Assembly: GCF_029873635.1 (NCBI RefSeq)
Contig: NC_080421.1
Location: forward strand, 38,482,617 to 38,546,616
Origin: Malania oleifera
Lineage: Eukaryota > Streptophyta > Magnoliopsida > Santalales > Ximeniaceae
Reading direction: 5' to 3'
DNA length: 64,000 bases
Shown here: one piece after another, positions 34,361 through 47,790 of the stretch
Numbering within the stretch: position 1 is the stretch's first letter
Layout of the letters: each line of letters opens with the position of its first letter
The notes under the pieces: model-generated
The model's database searches: none
Seen by the model: the letters and a program-made list of their open reading frames with translations, nothing else
Told to the model about the DNA's origin: nothing
Made by a program: the position numbers and the translations under genes

Positions 34361-36330
34361 TGTTTTAATTTTAAAGATATTCTACAATCACAAAACACAC
34401 CTGATGCACTCCTCCACTTTGCCCTGTCTGTTTTAGTTTTATGTATTGCATCTTCTTCAATTTCCCCTTCAACTTGCGTAATAGATCAAAGATATCTAAA
34501 TCTATTAGTACTGTTAATATCTTGATTATCAAGTTTATTATTCTCTCTATTGCTACTCCTAATATTACTGAAATTATAATTCATATATTTTGTTTTATTC
34601 TTACTTATCCTTTAAGCCCTTTAGACTTTAATGTGACTTTCTAAAGTTCTAACTTAGATTCCACTCTACTCCTACTATCATCAATCAACACAATATCATC
34701 TGCAAACAACATACACCAAGGGATTTCATTTTGGATATTCTTAGTTAGTTCATAAATTACTAAGGTAAAAAATTAAGGACTCAAAGTAGAACCTTGATAT
34801 ACACCTACTGTGATTGGAAAATCTTTAGATTCACCTCTTCCAGTCCTAACGCTAGTCACTACTCTATATATCCTTAATAACCTTCGTATATTTACTACGA
34901 ACTCTCTTCTTTTCTAAGACTCACCAAAGAACTTCCTTAAGTACTTTATCATAAGCTTCCTATAGGTCAATAAAAAAACTACATGCAAGTCTCAATTCTT
35001 TTTCCTAAACTTTTCCATTAAACTTCTTAAAAGATAATAGCTTACGTTATTGATCTCCTAAACATAAAACTAAATTGATTTTCTAAAATCTTTGTTTCTA
35101 ATATTATTCTATGTTCAATCACCCTACCCCATAATTTCATCAAATGACTTATAATCTTAATTCCGCGATAGTTATTACAGTTTTGAATACCGTCTTTATT
35201 TCTTTACAAAGCTATTAAAGTACTTTTCCTCCACTCTTTTTGGCATTTTCTTGGTTTTTGTAATAGTGTTGAATAGATTAGTGAACCAATTAATTCTTTT
35301 ATTCCCTAAACATTTCCTAACTTCAATTGGTATTTTATTGGTCCTATAGATTTCCAGCTTTTCATCTTTTTTAATATCATCTTAAATTTAAGGACTCTAA
35401 TTTTACGAATAAATCTTCTATTTTTAGTCTTCTCCCTATTTGTCACTTCCAAGTTTAATATTTCATTTTGATTTTCATTAAACAACTTATCAAAATATCT
35501 CAGTCACCTCCATTTTATGTCTTCTTCTCTAATTAAGACATTTCGTTCTCGTCCTTTATACATTTTACATAATCTAAATCTTTGCATTTTCTTTTTCTAA
35601 CTCTAGCAAGTTTATAAAAGTTTTTTTTTTTTTTTTCTTACTTCTTTATATTTTTCAAGATTTTCTATATTTTTACAATTTTCCATATTTTATACTATTT
35701 TTTTTTTTTTTTTTGTTTTAACGGTTTTTTGAACTTTTTTTTATCCCCCCCACAAACTTTTTTACTACCCGAGTATCTTCCTTTGGACTCGCCTAAAACC
35801 TTTTTTGTTATCCTTATGATAGAATTCTTCATTCTATTCTAAATAGTATTTGCATCAACCTTATCCCCTACTATCCAATCACACTCTTTAATTATTTTAT
35901 CTTTAAATTTTACTATATTATCTCCCTTAAAAAATCTTTCATTATTTTATGCTACTCCTTATTTTTTATTTTTTTTATATGTATATCTAATATTAAGACT
36001 CTATGTCGTGTAGTCAAATTTTCACTTGGAATAATTTTACAATTTTTACAAGATAGACGATCTCTATTTTTAGTTAAGAAGAAATCTATTTGACTTTTGT
36101 TATACCCACTCTTGAAGGTTATTAAGTGTTCTTTGCTTTTTATAAAACAAGTATTCAATATAACAAAATCCTAAGACAGAAAAATCTAAGATTGTATCAC
36201 CGACCTCATTTTTATCTCCATATCCATGACCTCCATGTATCCTTTCCAATGTAACCATTTAAATCAGCTCTTATGGATGTCTTTTCAGACATTAGTATTC
36301 TTTGTAAAATACAATTCATATCTTGTTGAA
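34361..36330 (-). pseudogene. RTE-type LINE fragment, unit B (endonuclease plus RT)
   Basis: 34361-35620 aligns closely with 14249-15496 of unit A. Beyond the point where unit A was cut by the L1 insertion, this copy continues into the endonuclease domain. 36158-35952 on - encodes KSGYNKSQIDFFL and LTTRHRVLILDI, typical of the RTE endonuclease C-terminal part. About 36220-36300 on - reads RADLNGYIGKD, like the G-DLNG-VG motif. Frames are broken throughout. The 3' end is missing because the duplication breakpoint lies within the element. Confidence 0.8.
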
Positions 36331-39154
36331 ATTTTATAAAATATAGATAAATAACAATATTATATTTTCACACAAAAGAAATATAGTCCATAAAATTTTA
36401 TAAAATATTGATAAATAATAATGTCGCAATTTTCATACCAAATCTACCTTGCCATTCATACAATAGACCATATAAGTAAAACATAATTAACTTTCTTTCC
36501 AAAACAAATAAAAAAACTATGATTAATTTTCCCTCCCATAAAAATTAAAAAAACAAACCCATAGTTAAAATTTCTTTCCAAACCAAATTACAAAGATATC
36601 CAAGTTAATTTATGGTTAAAATCTACAAAATAAAAAACATAGTTAATTTTCTTTTGTAAATCAATATTTTTTCTATTGTTCATTTTTGTCCATGCAATTT
36701 CATATTAAAAAAAAATTGTTATTATTTAATAATTATTTAATTAGATGTGTTATTATTTAGAATGAATTATATATTTTTTGTATGAAAGTGACAACGCTAT
36801 TATTTATCTATGTTTTATAAAATTTTATGGTTAGGCCAAAGAAAATTTTAAAATTTTTTAAAATAATCATATGATTAAATAATTTTATAGACACCAGAAA
36901 ATTAAAGAAATCCATTAATTTGTCCATAAAAAAATTAGCTTAGTAACTTTATAACATTTTTGTTAAATAAAATATAAAAGTTTTGAATGAACAACCAATG
37001 AATCTGCTAAAACTACTCACTACATTAACACTTAAAATCTCAATTCTTTTTGTTCAATAATTATATTAAATATGAATCTCATTATAATTTGTTTTGAAAA
37101 CAAAAAATTAACTGCGAATTTTTCTTATACTTAATTTTATTTAAAGAATCATGAACTTTTTTTTTTGGAAAGAAAGTTAATTATGTTTTACTTATGTGGT
37201 CTATTGTATGTGTTGTCATTATTTTATTTGATTAGTCTATGGATGACATGGTAGACTTAGTCTACCTAATAATTTCTCCTAAAGTAGATGTGAAAGGGCC
37301 GATTCAGCTTGGATGATCTCATTGAAGCGATATTACCATAAAATAATACATTAACCCTAAAAATGATGGAACAAAAGACATATACTTTACTGTATATAAT
37401 CTGACAAAAAGACGAAGACCTCTTCTAAAATTTTAAAATTTCATTGACTTTTTCTAAATTTTTTAAAAAATTATAAATCTTTCATGAAATTTACAAAAAA
37501 AGATATAAATATTTCATTAAAAGACACATCTTTTTTTTTTTTTTATATTTTTTTTTGAAAAATTTCATAGATGGTCAGTGAAAATTTTGAAATCTCATTG
37601 GAAATTTCTATCTTTTTTACCATATCTGAGGAAATGTCTCTATCTTTTCATCAAATCTTAAAAAAAACCAATTTATCTTGCCTTCAATGAAAAATATAAT
37701 TGTTAACTTGTACTAGTGGTTCTTTTAAAACTAGTAGGTGGGTCACAAATACTTGAATCCATCATATTATTCCAAAAATCCAACTTAATAGTAATTGACG
37801 ATCACATATATTTGTATTTTTTTTAAAGATAAAGTTAATACCACATTATATCTTATAAGAAACTCAATTTCAAAAGCTCAATGAGGAAATGAAAATGACA
37901 TACAATTTATTGATTTTAATATGACAGATTTTAGTATAACAAGTTGAATAAAATTATTTATTTATTTTCCCCCTTTGTTGGTGCAAGTGACTTTTACACA
38001 ATAAAGATTTAAAATTTTGATTTTCTATACTTTAGTTGTTGTTCAAAAAATCTTAGCGATTGATCTATGAAATTGCAGTAACTAATCGGCTTTCATGTTA
38101 ACACCACGTGCTTTCTTTTTTATAAGCTCTTGCCTTACTACTACTACTAATATTTATTTATTTATTTACAAGTTTGGAATAAATTTTAATTCACAAAATA
38201 AGAAGAAGGATAAATCAATATTATAAATAAAAAAGCATAAAAGATCCTATTTACCACTTTCTTTGACATTTGGAACCACTTATATAGAAGTACTTTTTTA
38301 AAAAAAAAAAAAAAAAAAAGAAGTGTTGAATTTAATAAATATTGAATTGAAAAATGATTGAAAGTTATTAGTAGTGTTCAGTTGCATTTAAAAATAAGTA
38401 CTAATTATAAGTGTTGATGATATAAGTGGTATTTGAATATTTACTTAATTATAAGTTCTATAAATTTATGTTTGTTATATTGTGTTGATAATATGTTATA
38501 ATACATAATAAAATATTAAATTATTGTTTTTTTTTAAATATTTAAATTTAAATTATTAGTATTTTTAAATTAATAATTTAAATAATACTTATTTTAATCA
38601 ATATTTTTATTAAAATTTAAATATTTTGTGTAATTAACAAATTATTTTCAAATTTTTAATTTTTAATTTAAATTATTAGTATCTTCTAATTAAAAATTTA
38701 AATAATATTTAATCTTTTAATTAACACTTAAATATTTTGTCTAAGTAATGAATTAGTTTAAAAAAGTAAAATTAAAAATTTTAATTAAGAATAATTAACA
38801 ATTTAAGTATTTTCTCATTAACAAATAAATAAGAAAATTTGTTTAAAGGGGAGAGGAGGATTTGGTGAGTAGCACTAGATCTAACAGTGATGTGATAAGG
38901 GAGAGAAGCAAAAGAGGGGAGGGGGGGGGGGGGACGATGGCCTGATGGCATTGCGAAGCGAAACTAGATTTGGGCGTTAAGGTTGGTTAAAGGTAGAGGG
39001 GGAGGAAGAAGCTGGCAGCAAAGGAGGTGGTGGTGTTAGTGGTTGTGCGATGAAGAGGAGGACATCAAAGACGACTACTGATAAAGGAGGAAGAGGAGGA
39101 AGCAATTGTGGCACACTGAAGAGGAGGAGGTTAGTGAGGGTGGTGAGGGGTGGG
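36331..39154. other. AT-rich intergenic DNA, unit B
   Basis: No supportable gene. From about 36590 it aligns with 17244-17528 joined to 26243-28577 of unit A. The Tekay insertion site is empty here, with a single AAAAT at about 36850. It includes a G-run (about 38917-38933) and the GA-rich core matching 28285-28577. Confidence 0.7.
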
Positions 39155-39573
39155 TGTCACAATCCCACATTAGATGTGTATTAGGGAGATCTTAGACTTA
39201 TAAGGATGATTTGAGCTCTAACTATGTGAGATGCCTTTTGTAGGACAACCTTATGAGGTTAGTGGGTTAAAGTGGACAATATCTCACCGGAGTTGAGCTT
39301 AAGACCGTTACATTTGGTATTAGAGCCACCTTAGGAGTACTATCATATGTGGGTGGCTCCTACATGGAGGTGTAAGACACTTTGACGAGGGGGTCAAAGA
39401 TCAAAGGGGAGAGCATGTCATGGTCCCATATTGAATGTGTACAAGGAAGATCTTTGGTTTATAAATATGGTTTTGACTCCAACTAAGTGAGATGTCTTTT
39501 ATAGGATAAAGTCGCGAGGTCAGTGGGTCAAAGAGGACAATACCTCACTAGAGTTGAGCCTAAGACCATTATA
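39155..39573 (+). mobile_element. TRIM (miniature LTR retrotransposon), unit B
   Basis: Same 419-bp structure as in unit A. Terminal repeats are 39155-39312 and 39416-39573, the primer site TGGTATTAGAGC is at 39315-39326, and TSDs GTGGG are at 39150-39154 and 39574-39578. It shares its target site with unit A, so it was duplicated with the unit and did not insert twice. Confidence 0.88.
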
Positions 39574-39578
39574 GTGGG

Positions 39579-40911
39579 AGATGAGTAGGAATTGGTGGAG
39601 TAGCAGCCTGCATGCACATCGCAAATCGGGAGAGGACTTTAGGAAGGAGGAGGAAGGAGAAAGAGAGAGAATTTTACAATAATACCATCATAAATGGCAA
39701 AAAAATCATCATTTTCCATGCTTCTCAAAGAAAAGTTCTTTCAAAAAGTGATTTTAAAAAAGTAATTTTTTTTTGAAAAACGTGTACTATAAGTCAAATA
39801 TCTTCTTTTTTGGGAAATCATTTATTTTAAGTGATAAGTGCTATAATGCTTCTTTTTTAAGTCTTCTAAATCGGAGACTAATTAAGCTCTTTTGATTGGT
39901 GCTCATGAGCAAATGAAAACGGATGTATATATATATTTCTACAATCTGAAAACCGATAACATCAAAGTCCCAAACATTTATTTGAAGGATCTCTTGATGG
40001 AACATATTATCAATTCATATAAAATCACATAACAACCATATATGATAAATTCATTATTGTTGTGAAGTTTGACACAAGAAAGAATGAAATATAATAGTTA
40101 CAGAGTAAGAATATGTTAACACACTACGACTAGTCTTATTAATTTGCTCAATTATCTAAGGGAGTATATAAACCATGTTCACAAATTAAATTTGTATTTA
40201 AATTAATTAATAGTAAATTTATTTAAACTATTATTTCATTAAAATGAGATTTCTCAAACTTTCTAGTGAGTATTTTATAGCTTTATTACTTCTAAAATCA
40301 GTTTTAGAATGCTTTGGTTCTAGTTGTCATGGAGGTCCGGCTCCTTGGGCTTAATAGAATTAACAAGAAATAACCGATACCTCCAAGTACTTGGCCCAAA
40401 TATTTTTAATTGATTTACGGTGGTTTATATAAAATAAAAAATCTTCAGTCATTTAGAAACTCTAAAATGACTTTTTTTTGCATATTCATTGAGCAAGTAA
40501 AACTAAAAATTAAGCTAAAACTTAGTGTAAGGAATATGCACTAAGATTGAGAAAAAAAATGTAAATATCAAGTATTGATGATAATGTAGTTAGATGCTTT
40601 CAAATTATGGATTTAGTGGAGAAGTAAATTAATGCAACTCTATGGGTGTAGGGGTAAGTAAATGCAACTTTGTTAGAAATGAATAAAAAAATTAAAGTAA
40701 AAGAATTTACATAGTTGGATATAGTGTTGAGCTTAATGCATATCTTGCCAAGCTCATTAATATTTCAATCTTAGGTTATAATTATATATAATTCATATGT
40801 AAAAATTTAAAAGTATCCTTAATAATCTACCTTAATTTAAAAATATTGTAACATATTCCTTCATGCGAAATGGTAGGCAAATCTTTGTAAATTAATATGA
40901 ACAATTTCCCA
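39579..40911. other. AT-rich intergenic DNA, unit B
   Basis: Aligns with 29002-30257 with small indels. Unit B has about 50 bp extra near 39900-39955 (GGTGCTCATGAGCAAATG region). No gene seen. Confidence 0.6.
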
Positions 40912-40936
40912 TCTCTCTCTCTCTCTCTCTCTCTCT
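40912..40936. repeat. CT microsatellite, short allele (unit B)
   Basis: About 25 bp of CT; the homologue in unit A is about 105 bp. Confidence 0.9.
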
Positions 40937-41343
40937 AACTTCTTCATCATACCAAATCTATTCATTTATTGCTTGTCTCTTAGTAAAAGCTCTTTGCTTC
41001 TTTTTGCGCGTCCATGGAATCCGGGATTCACTTGATCAGATTAGAACCTATAAAGGCTAGCTAGCTGTCTTTATATGGAAGACATGAGCGCCGAGAAACA
41101 TTAAATGTCTACCACTAAAGACTATATATATCAAACCAAGTGTCCAATATGCTCTCTTACTTGGTGCTAATATAAAACTGCATTTCCAAAAAAATAAAAT
41201 AAAAAAATACTATATTCCTTGTTCTCCATCCTATTTAAATTAACATAAACTATCAGATATTTCAAAAATTGTATCCCAAATCATGGAATTAAACCTTAAT
41301 AAACAAATGATACAATGATTCATTTAAGAAACAAAAGCAAAAG
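40937..41343. other. 3' flank of LRR copy B
   Basis: Aligns with 30363-30790 of unit A. No gene. Bases 41335-41343 (AAGCAAAAG) are the left target-site duplication of the SINE. Confidence 0.6.
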
Positions 41344-41561
41344 TACTCTCAGGGTGTGGTTCAAGTGGTAGTGCGGGTTGCAGGAGTGCCTCTCACGAGG
41401 TCAGGTGTTCAAACCCTCTCGGATTCGTTTCCGTCCCTGAATTCTTGAAATTTACCTCTCTTTGGAGTTATGGGATCGATTTCAAGGGGCGTGGAATTAG
41501 TTACATGGACCATAAAATGTACACGTGGAAACTCGGTGTGTAACCAAAAAAAAAAAAAAGG
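41344..41561 (+). mobile_element. tRNA-derived SINE, unit B only
   Basis: About 218 bp, flanked by AAGCAAAAG at 41335-41343 and 41562-41570 and absent from the matching place in unit A (about 30785). The head has pol III promoter-like boxes: TGGTTCAAGTGG (A-box-like, about 41355) and GTTCAAACC (B box, about 41408). The body ends in GTGTGTAACC and an A-run. Non-coding; it would use a LINE's enzymes to move. The family was not identified from memory. Confidence 0.85.
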
Positions 41562-41811
41562 AAGCAAAAGCTCCAACTAAATAAACAAATAAATAAATCC
41601 AAGGACCCAAAAAAGCATGTGATAGTGGTCATAAAGTTCACGTTCTTTCTTTTATCAAAATATATATTTTCACCCAACAAAAAGAAAGATTAGGACTGTC
41701 GGACATTTCTTTTAAGGCAAATTCTTATTGACGACAAGGCTTCACATGAGCTCGTAGGTAGGAATAAGACACGATACCAACGTAGAGCATAAACCATCAG
41801 TCTAGGAAGAC
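41562..41811. other. 3' flank of LRR copy B, near part
   Basis: Aligns with 30784-31016. No coding is seen past the LRR stop, as in copy A. Confidence 0.6.
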
Positions 41812-42996
41812 CTAATCACCACTGCAAGGAGCCAGTCCCGCTGCCTTTCCACACAAGCCTGGGTTTTCACTGTAAGCTGATGCCGGTGCTTCTCTGAAAA
41901 CGGCGCCGTTTGGGATTGGACCAACCAGTTTATTATAGGAGAAATCAATGGACTCCAGGCTAGTCATGTTGGACAGCGATGTCGGGATTCTCCCCGAGAG
42001 AATGTTATGGGAAACATTGAGAGCCTCCAGCAATGTAAGCTTCCCCAGGTTTTGAGGAATTGTTCCTGAGAATGAGTTGCTGCTGAGGTCCAAGCCGTTT
42101 CGCAACATAGTTAAGTTGCCGATCTCTGTGGGTATGCTGCCGGTGAGGCCATTTCTGCTCATATTTAGTGTCAATAAACTCTTGCAATTTCCGAGCTCTT
42201 CGGGAATGGATCCTGTGAATTGGTTACTCGACACGTCCAGATAATTGAGGTTAGCTAAATTGCCAAAACTCGGAGGGATCATGCCGGAGAACAGATTGTT
42301 GCTGAGATTAACATACAAGAGTGTTGGATGGACTCCGAACATGTTCAAAATATATCCGGTTAATCGGTTGCTATCGAAACGGACTCTAATTAGTCCTGAG
42401 CAATTCCTCAAGCAATCCGGCGGCGACCCAGTAAAACTATTGGTATTCACTGTTAAATATTGTATGGAAAAACCATTGCATAGTTGGGGTGGCAGTACTC
42501 CTGATAAGTTGTTGTTTGAAAAGCTAACGAAGCTTAAAGATTTGCTGTACCTCCCAAAATCCTCTGGAATACGGCCTGATAGTTTATTGGACGTGACAGA
42601 GAATCCTTCTAGGTTACTTAGGCCAGAAATGGTCTCAGGCACCACTCCTTGGAGCTGATTAAAGCTTAAATCAAAAACGACAATGGAGGAAAGATTTCCA
42701 GCTTCCAAAGGAATTGTGCCACTAAGATTGTTGTAGAAAAGTTGTAATGTGTTGAGGCTTCTGAGATTCCAGAGTGTTGGAGGAATAGGACCATCGAGCT
42801 GGTTTCTTGAAAGGTCTAATGACTCCAGCTCCTTCAATTCCCCAACCTCCGAGGGGATGGGGCTAGATAGTTTATTGTTGTATAGAAAAAGGTACTTCAG
42901 CTTTTTCAACAGGCCTATCTGTGGCGGAATGCTGCCAGTAAAGTTATTGTTTTGAAGCTGTAAAGAGACTAAGTTGGTCCAATTGGAGAGCAGAAT

Positions 42997-43359
42997 ATTG
43001 AAAATGTAAATGAATTTCAAATTCTATATCTCAAAGAGTATTACAAAAGATGTTTATATACACATGATAATAACAAAATGTTTAACTGAAAGAATAAAAA
43101 ATTAACATAATAACAAATCTTCAACTGAATATATATGTAGCAGGTTGAATGCGGGGACTCTGTTTTGCTAACTGAAAAATGCTCTTGCAGGCTGTTGCAG
43201 TAACTGATAATTGGTTTTACTAGTAACTGAAAAATTGTTGCGGCATTGTATGAAGAGGTGGAAGCTACTGCTCTGGTGCTCTGCTGAATGTTGTTTCTGG
43301 TAAATGCAGCATTGTGTGATGAAGGCTGCTGGGCTGCTGGATATATTATCTGCTAATAT
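42997..43359 (-). repeat. 3' LTR of the copia element
   Basis: The left-hand copy on the map. On - it has TATATAAA at 43053-43060 and an ATG at 43018-43020 that opens a frame into the downstream LRR sequence. Confidence 0.93.
43053..43060 (-). promoter_or_regulatory. TATA box in the copia 3' LTR
   Basis: TATATAAA on -. The counterpart in the 5' LTR is at 47847-47854. Its place, about 30 bp before 43020, could start transcripts running into the LRR fragment. Confidence 0.5.
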
Positions 43360-43365
43360 GGCCCC

Positions 43366-46300
43366 TCAAGATGGAGATGGGGAATGGATATTTAACATAC
43401 CCATCTTGCACAAGAGATGATGAAATGCATCAGAACCCAATGCTTTTGTAAAAATATCAGCTAACTGATGATGTGTTGGAATGTGAAGAAGATGAAGAAA
43501 TCCAACTTGAACTTTATCACAAACTAAATGACAATCAATATCTATATGCTTTGTTCGCTCATGAAAAACAGGATTAGAGGCGATGTGCATTGCAGCTTGA
43601 TTATCACAGAACAAAGAAATAGGCAAAGAAATTGAAACACCACGATCTTTGAGTAAGGCGACAAGCCATGTTAATTCACAAGCAGTAGTTGCCATAGCTC
43701 GGTATTCAGCTTCAGCAGAAGACCGAGAGACAGTAGTTTGTTTCTTAGATCGCCACGAGATCAGAGAATTACCAAGAAAAATACAGAATCCAGTAACTGA
43801 TCGACGAGAATTAGGACAACTAGCCCAGTCCGAATCAGTAAAACCAGTAAGTTTAAGGGATGAATGAGCAGGAAAAAATATTCCTCAACCAGGAGAAGAT
43901 TTAAGATAACGAAGCACACGATGAGCAGCATGAAGATGAGGTAAACGTGGGGTATCCATGAATTGAGCAAGAGTCTGAACAGAGAAAGCAATATCTGGTC
44001 TTGTAATTGTGAGATACAATAATCTTCCAATAAGACGGCGATATTGTAAAGGATCTGAAAGCAAATCACCCTCCAATCGAGAAAGTTTAAGATATTGAGT
44101 CATGGGGAAAGCAACAGGTTTAGAACCAAGAAAACTTGTATCTTGCAAAACATCCAACATATATTTACGTTGACAAAGAAATATACCGTTGGAAGATCGA
44201 GCAACTTCAAGTCCCAAGAAATACCGTAAGCAACCAAGATCCTTGATTTGAAAAGTGGAATGAAGAAAATGTTTGATGGTAGTGATAGAAGCAATGGTGG
44301 AGCTGGCAATTATAATATCATCTACATACACTAGAAGTGCAGTAAAATCCGAAGAAGAAGTCTTGGTAAAAAGACAGGAATCAGATTTGGATTGAGAAAA
44401 TCCACAAGTAAGTAATGTGGTGACAAGCTTAGAGAACCATTGTTTGGAAGCCTGCTTCAACCCATAAAGACTCTTATGAAGTCTGCAAACCAAATCAGTT
44501 TTGTCCTTTGGTCCATAACCTGGAGGAAGTTTCATATAGACCTCTTCTGATAAATCACCATGTAAGAAAGCATTATTAACATCAAGTTGATGAATAAACC
44601 AGTTATTGATTGCAGCAACAGCTAATACACATCGTATAGAAACCATTTTTGCTACTAGAGAAAATGTTTCAAAATAATCAATGCCTTCCTGTTGAGTGTA
44701 GCCTTTGGCTACTAATCGGGCCTTATATCGTTCAATGGATCCATTTGAATTATACTTAATGCGATAGACCCACTTGCATCCAATGGTTTTGTAGCCATAA
44801 GGTAACTTAGCAAGAGACCAAGTATGGTTTTCTTCGAGTGCACGTATTTCCTTATCCATGGCATCGCGCCATTCAGCAATTTTAACAGCTTGATGATAAT
44901 ATTGTGGTTCAGTATGAACAGAAACATTCAATATAAAAGAATTATAGGCTGAAGAGAGATTACAATATGATAAAACAGAAGATAGAGGATACTGATTACC
45001 TGAAGATGGCAGGTCTGAACTGTGAAGAGAAGAAGGGACTAATGTAAAATTATTGGCCAGAGAACAATGGTAATCACGAAGATAAGAAGGTGGATGGCTG
45101 GGACGTGTTGTTCTTCGAAGAGGAAGAGAATTAGAATCAGATGATTGAGATGAAGAAGATGGCATACTGTTTGATGCAGATGGAGTGTTTGGTGAAAAAT
45201 ATGAAATATTAGGAGAACAGTCTGTTTGAGAAGTAGGTAGAACAATATCAGAAATTGATGGTGATGTAAGAAAATCTGAAGGTAAGGAAGCAAATGGAAA
45301 TTCATTTTCATGAAAAATAACACCACGAGAAACAAATGTTTGATGAGATTGTAAATCAAACAGTTTGTAGCCTTTGATGCCAAATGGATAACCAAGAAAG
45401 ATACAACGATGAGAACGAGCATCAAATTTATGACGATTAAAAGGAAGAGTTGAAGCAAAACAGAGTGCATCAATAACTCTCATGTGAGAATAATCAGGAG
45501 ATTTACCAAATAAAAGTTCGTAAGGAGTTTTATTTGATAATAGAGGAGTTGGTGTACGATTGATGATATATGCTGCTACTAGAATACAGTCAGACCAGAA
45601 GGCTAATGGAAGATGAGCTTGGAAACGAATTGATCTTGCAACGTTAAGCAAATGTTGATGTTTTCGTTCCACTACAGAATTTTGTTGAGGAGTATTGATG
45701 CAGGATTTTTGATGGATAATCCCATTTGAGTGATAAAATTCAGTCATATTAAATTTTGAACCATTATCAGTTCTTATTATTTTAACAGTTGACTGAAATT
45801 GATTGTGAACTAAGGCAAAAAAAGATTGAAGTAACATACGAGTCTCAGATTTTGATTTCATAAGAAAAATCCATGTGCATTTGGAATAATCATCAACAAT
45901 GGACAAAAAATAATGAAAACCTAGTAATGAAGGAGTTGCAAATGGACCCCAAATGTCTGCATGAATTAATTGAAAAATAAAAGTGGATACAGATTTACTA
46001 TGATGAAATGGAAGTCTATGTTGTTTTGCAAGTGGAAAAACATTACATGTATGTTTGTTTGAAGTAGAAAATGAAATATGATCACGTAACAGATACAATC
46101 GTTCAGAAGAAAGATGGCATAGTCTTTGATGCCAAATATTAAATGACTTATGTGTATTGTTTGAAGAAAAACTGTTATTGACAGTATTTGTAGAAGAACA
46201 ATTATTATTTGAAAAAGAAAGAAGATGATAAAGGCCATTAGATAATCTGCCCAGTCCAATCGTCTTCCACAGCTGCAGGTACTGGATGAAACAAAAAGAT

Positions 46301-47697
46301 GAAGAAAAAATCAGACAACATGCTAGTGAAGATGATAGTTTACTAGCAGAAATAAGATTGAATTTGAAAAAGGGAACACAGAGAACATCATGTAAGACTA
46401 AAGAAGAAGAGAGAAAAACAGTACCAATGTGAGTAACAGAAACTGAATTTCCGTTTGGCAAATTTACAGAAGCTTTTACAGAAGATGTAATGGAAGTTAA
46501 AAAATTGACACTACTAACCATATGATCAGTTGCACCTGTGTCTATGATCCAAGGAGTAGAAGAAGACAAGGAAGAAAAACAATTAGAAGCAAAAATGGAA
46601 GATGAAGCTGATGAAGACATACCTGTCATATGCATTGAGGTTAAGGAGGAGCTACCATTGGGAATAGTGGAGGCTGCTAAAGCTGAAGATGATGGAGGTG
46701 AAGGTTGAAGAAGAGCCAACAATTGAGTACACTGTTCTTGGGTAAATGGTAAAGAAGGATTGTTCGAGATAACCTGATTTGCAGAAATATTTTCTTTCTT
46801 TGACTTGGTGAATTTAAAATCAGGTGGAAAACCATGAAGACGGTAGCATTTTGCAATAGTATGACCTGAAATTCCACAATGAGAACAAATAATCTTGTCT
46901 TTCTTGAAAGATTTTGCAGCATTGAATGAAGGTTTAACTGTAGCCATAGCAGCTGAATCAAAGATCGGAGATGAAATTGAAGTAAGCTGTCGTTGGCCTT
47001 CGTCTTGAAGCAGTAATGAGAATGCTTTGTTAGTTGTTGGAAGAGGATCCATCATTAACAAATGACCTCGCATAGCTGAGAAAGAATCATTTAATCCCAT
47101 AAGAAATTGAATAGTATAATCAAATTGCTCACGTTCAAATACTTTCTGAAGTGCTCCACAAGAACAAGATGGTGAACAGGAACAACAAGGAGCAGGGCGA
47201 TAAATCTGGAGTTCATCCCATAGAGTCTTCAGCTGAGTATAATACTGAGTGATAGACAATTGACCTTGAGAAAGATCTGAGATTGATTTCTTTAGCTAAA
47301 AAACTCGTGGTGCACTGCTCCTGGAAAACCTTTGTTGCAGATCTAGCCATATGTTTCTTGCATTATCAGAAAATAAAACACTGGATGCAATGTCTTTTGA
47401 TAACAAATTTGTAATCCAAGCAACAACCATTGAATTGCAGCGCCCCCATGCAAAATGAAGAGGATCATTAATGGCAGGTTGTGGAAGAGAACCATCAATG
47501 AATGAGAGTTTATTTTTAGCATGAAGAGATGTAATCATGGAACGACTCCATGTATGGTAGTTTGTTTCAGTGAGCGGTGTTGTAACGAGAGCAACACCGG
47601 GACTATCTCCATGATGCAGAAAATAAGGATTGAGGAAATCATCTACAGTTGATGAATTCGAAGAAGTATTGGATGAAGAAGAATTGGTAGAAGCCAT
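43366..47697 (-). pseudogene. Copia gag-pol polyprotein with two in-frame stops
   Basis: One frame of about 1443 codons from the ATG at 47697. It is interrupted only by stops at 47296-47298 (in gag) and 43885-43887 (between RT and the RNase H end). Domain order: copia gag N-terminal domain (about 47640-47330), CCHC knuckle CSHCGISGHTIAKC (about 46885), protease DTGATDHM (about 46540), GAG-pre-integrase WHQRLCHLS (about 46130), integrase core (about 45980-45600, with TDNGSKF), RT with YVDDI (about 44320), and RNase H ending at 43366 ([23 protein letters not shown]). Integrase before RT is the copia order. Its length is normal for the family. The two nonsense codons make it probably inactive, but only recently so. 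Confidence 0.92.
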
Positions 47698-47790
47698 GAG
47701 AATTTCAAGAAAGCTTTAGGAATAAAACGCAGAAGAAGCTTCAGGAAAGAAAAAAATTTCGGAAGAACTTCAAATCTGCTTTGATACCAT

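Noticed and set aside
41350-41420. A-box and B-box-like sequence considered as a tRNA gene
   Set aside because: The flanks give target duplications and an A-tail, so it is the head of a SINE, not a tRNA gene.
44712-46961. Additional minus-strand frames of 70-144 codons inside the copia pol
   Set aside because: They lie within the single long gag-pol frame in another reading frame and show no family features.
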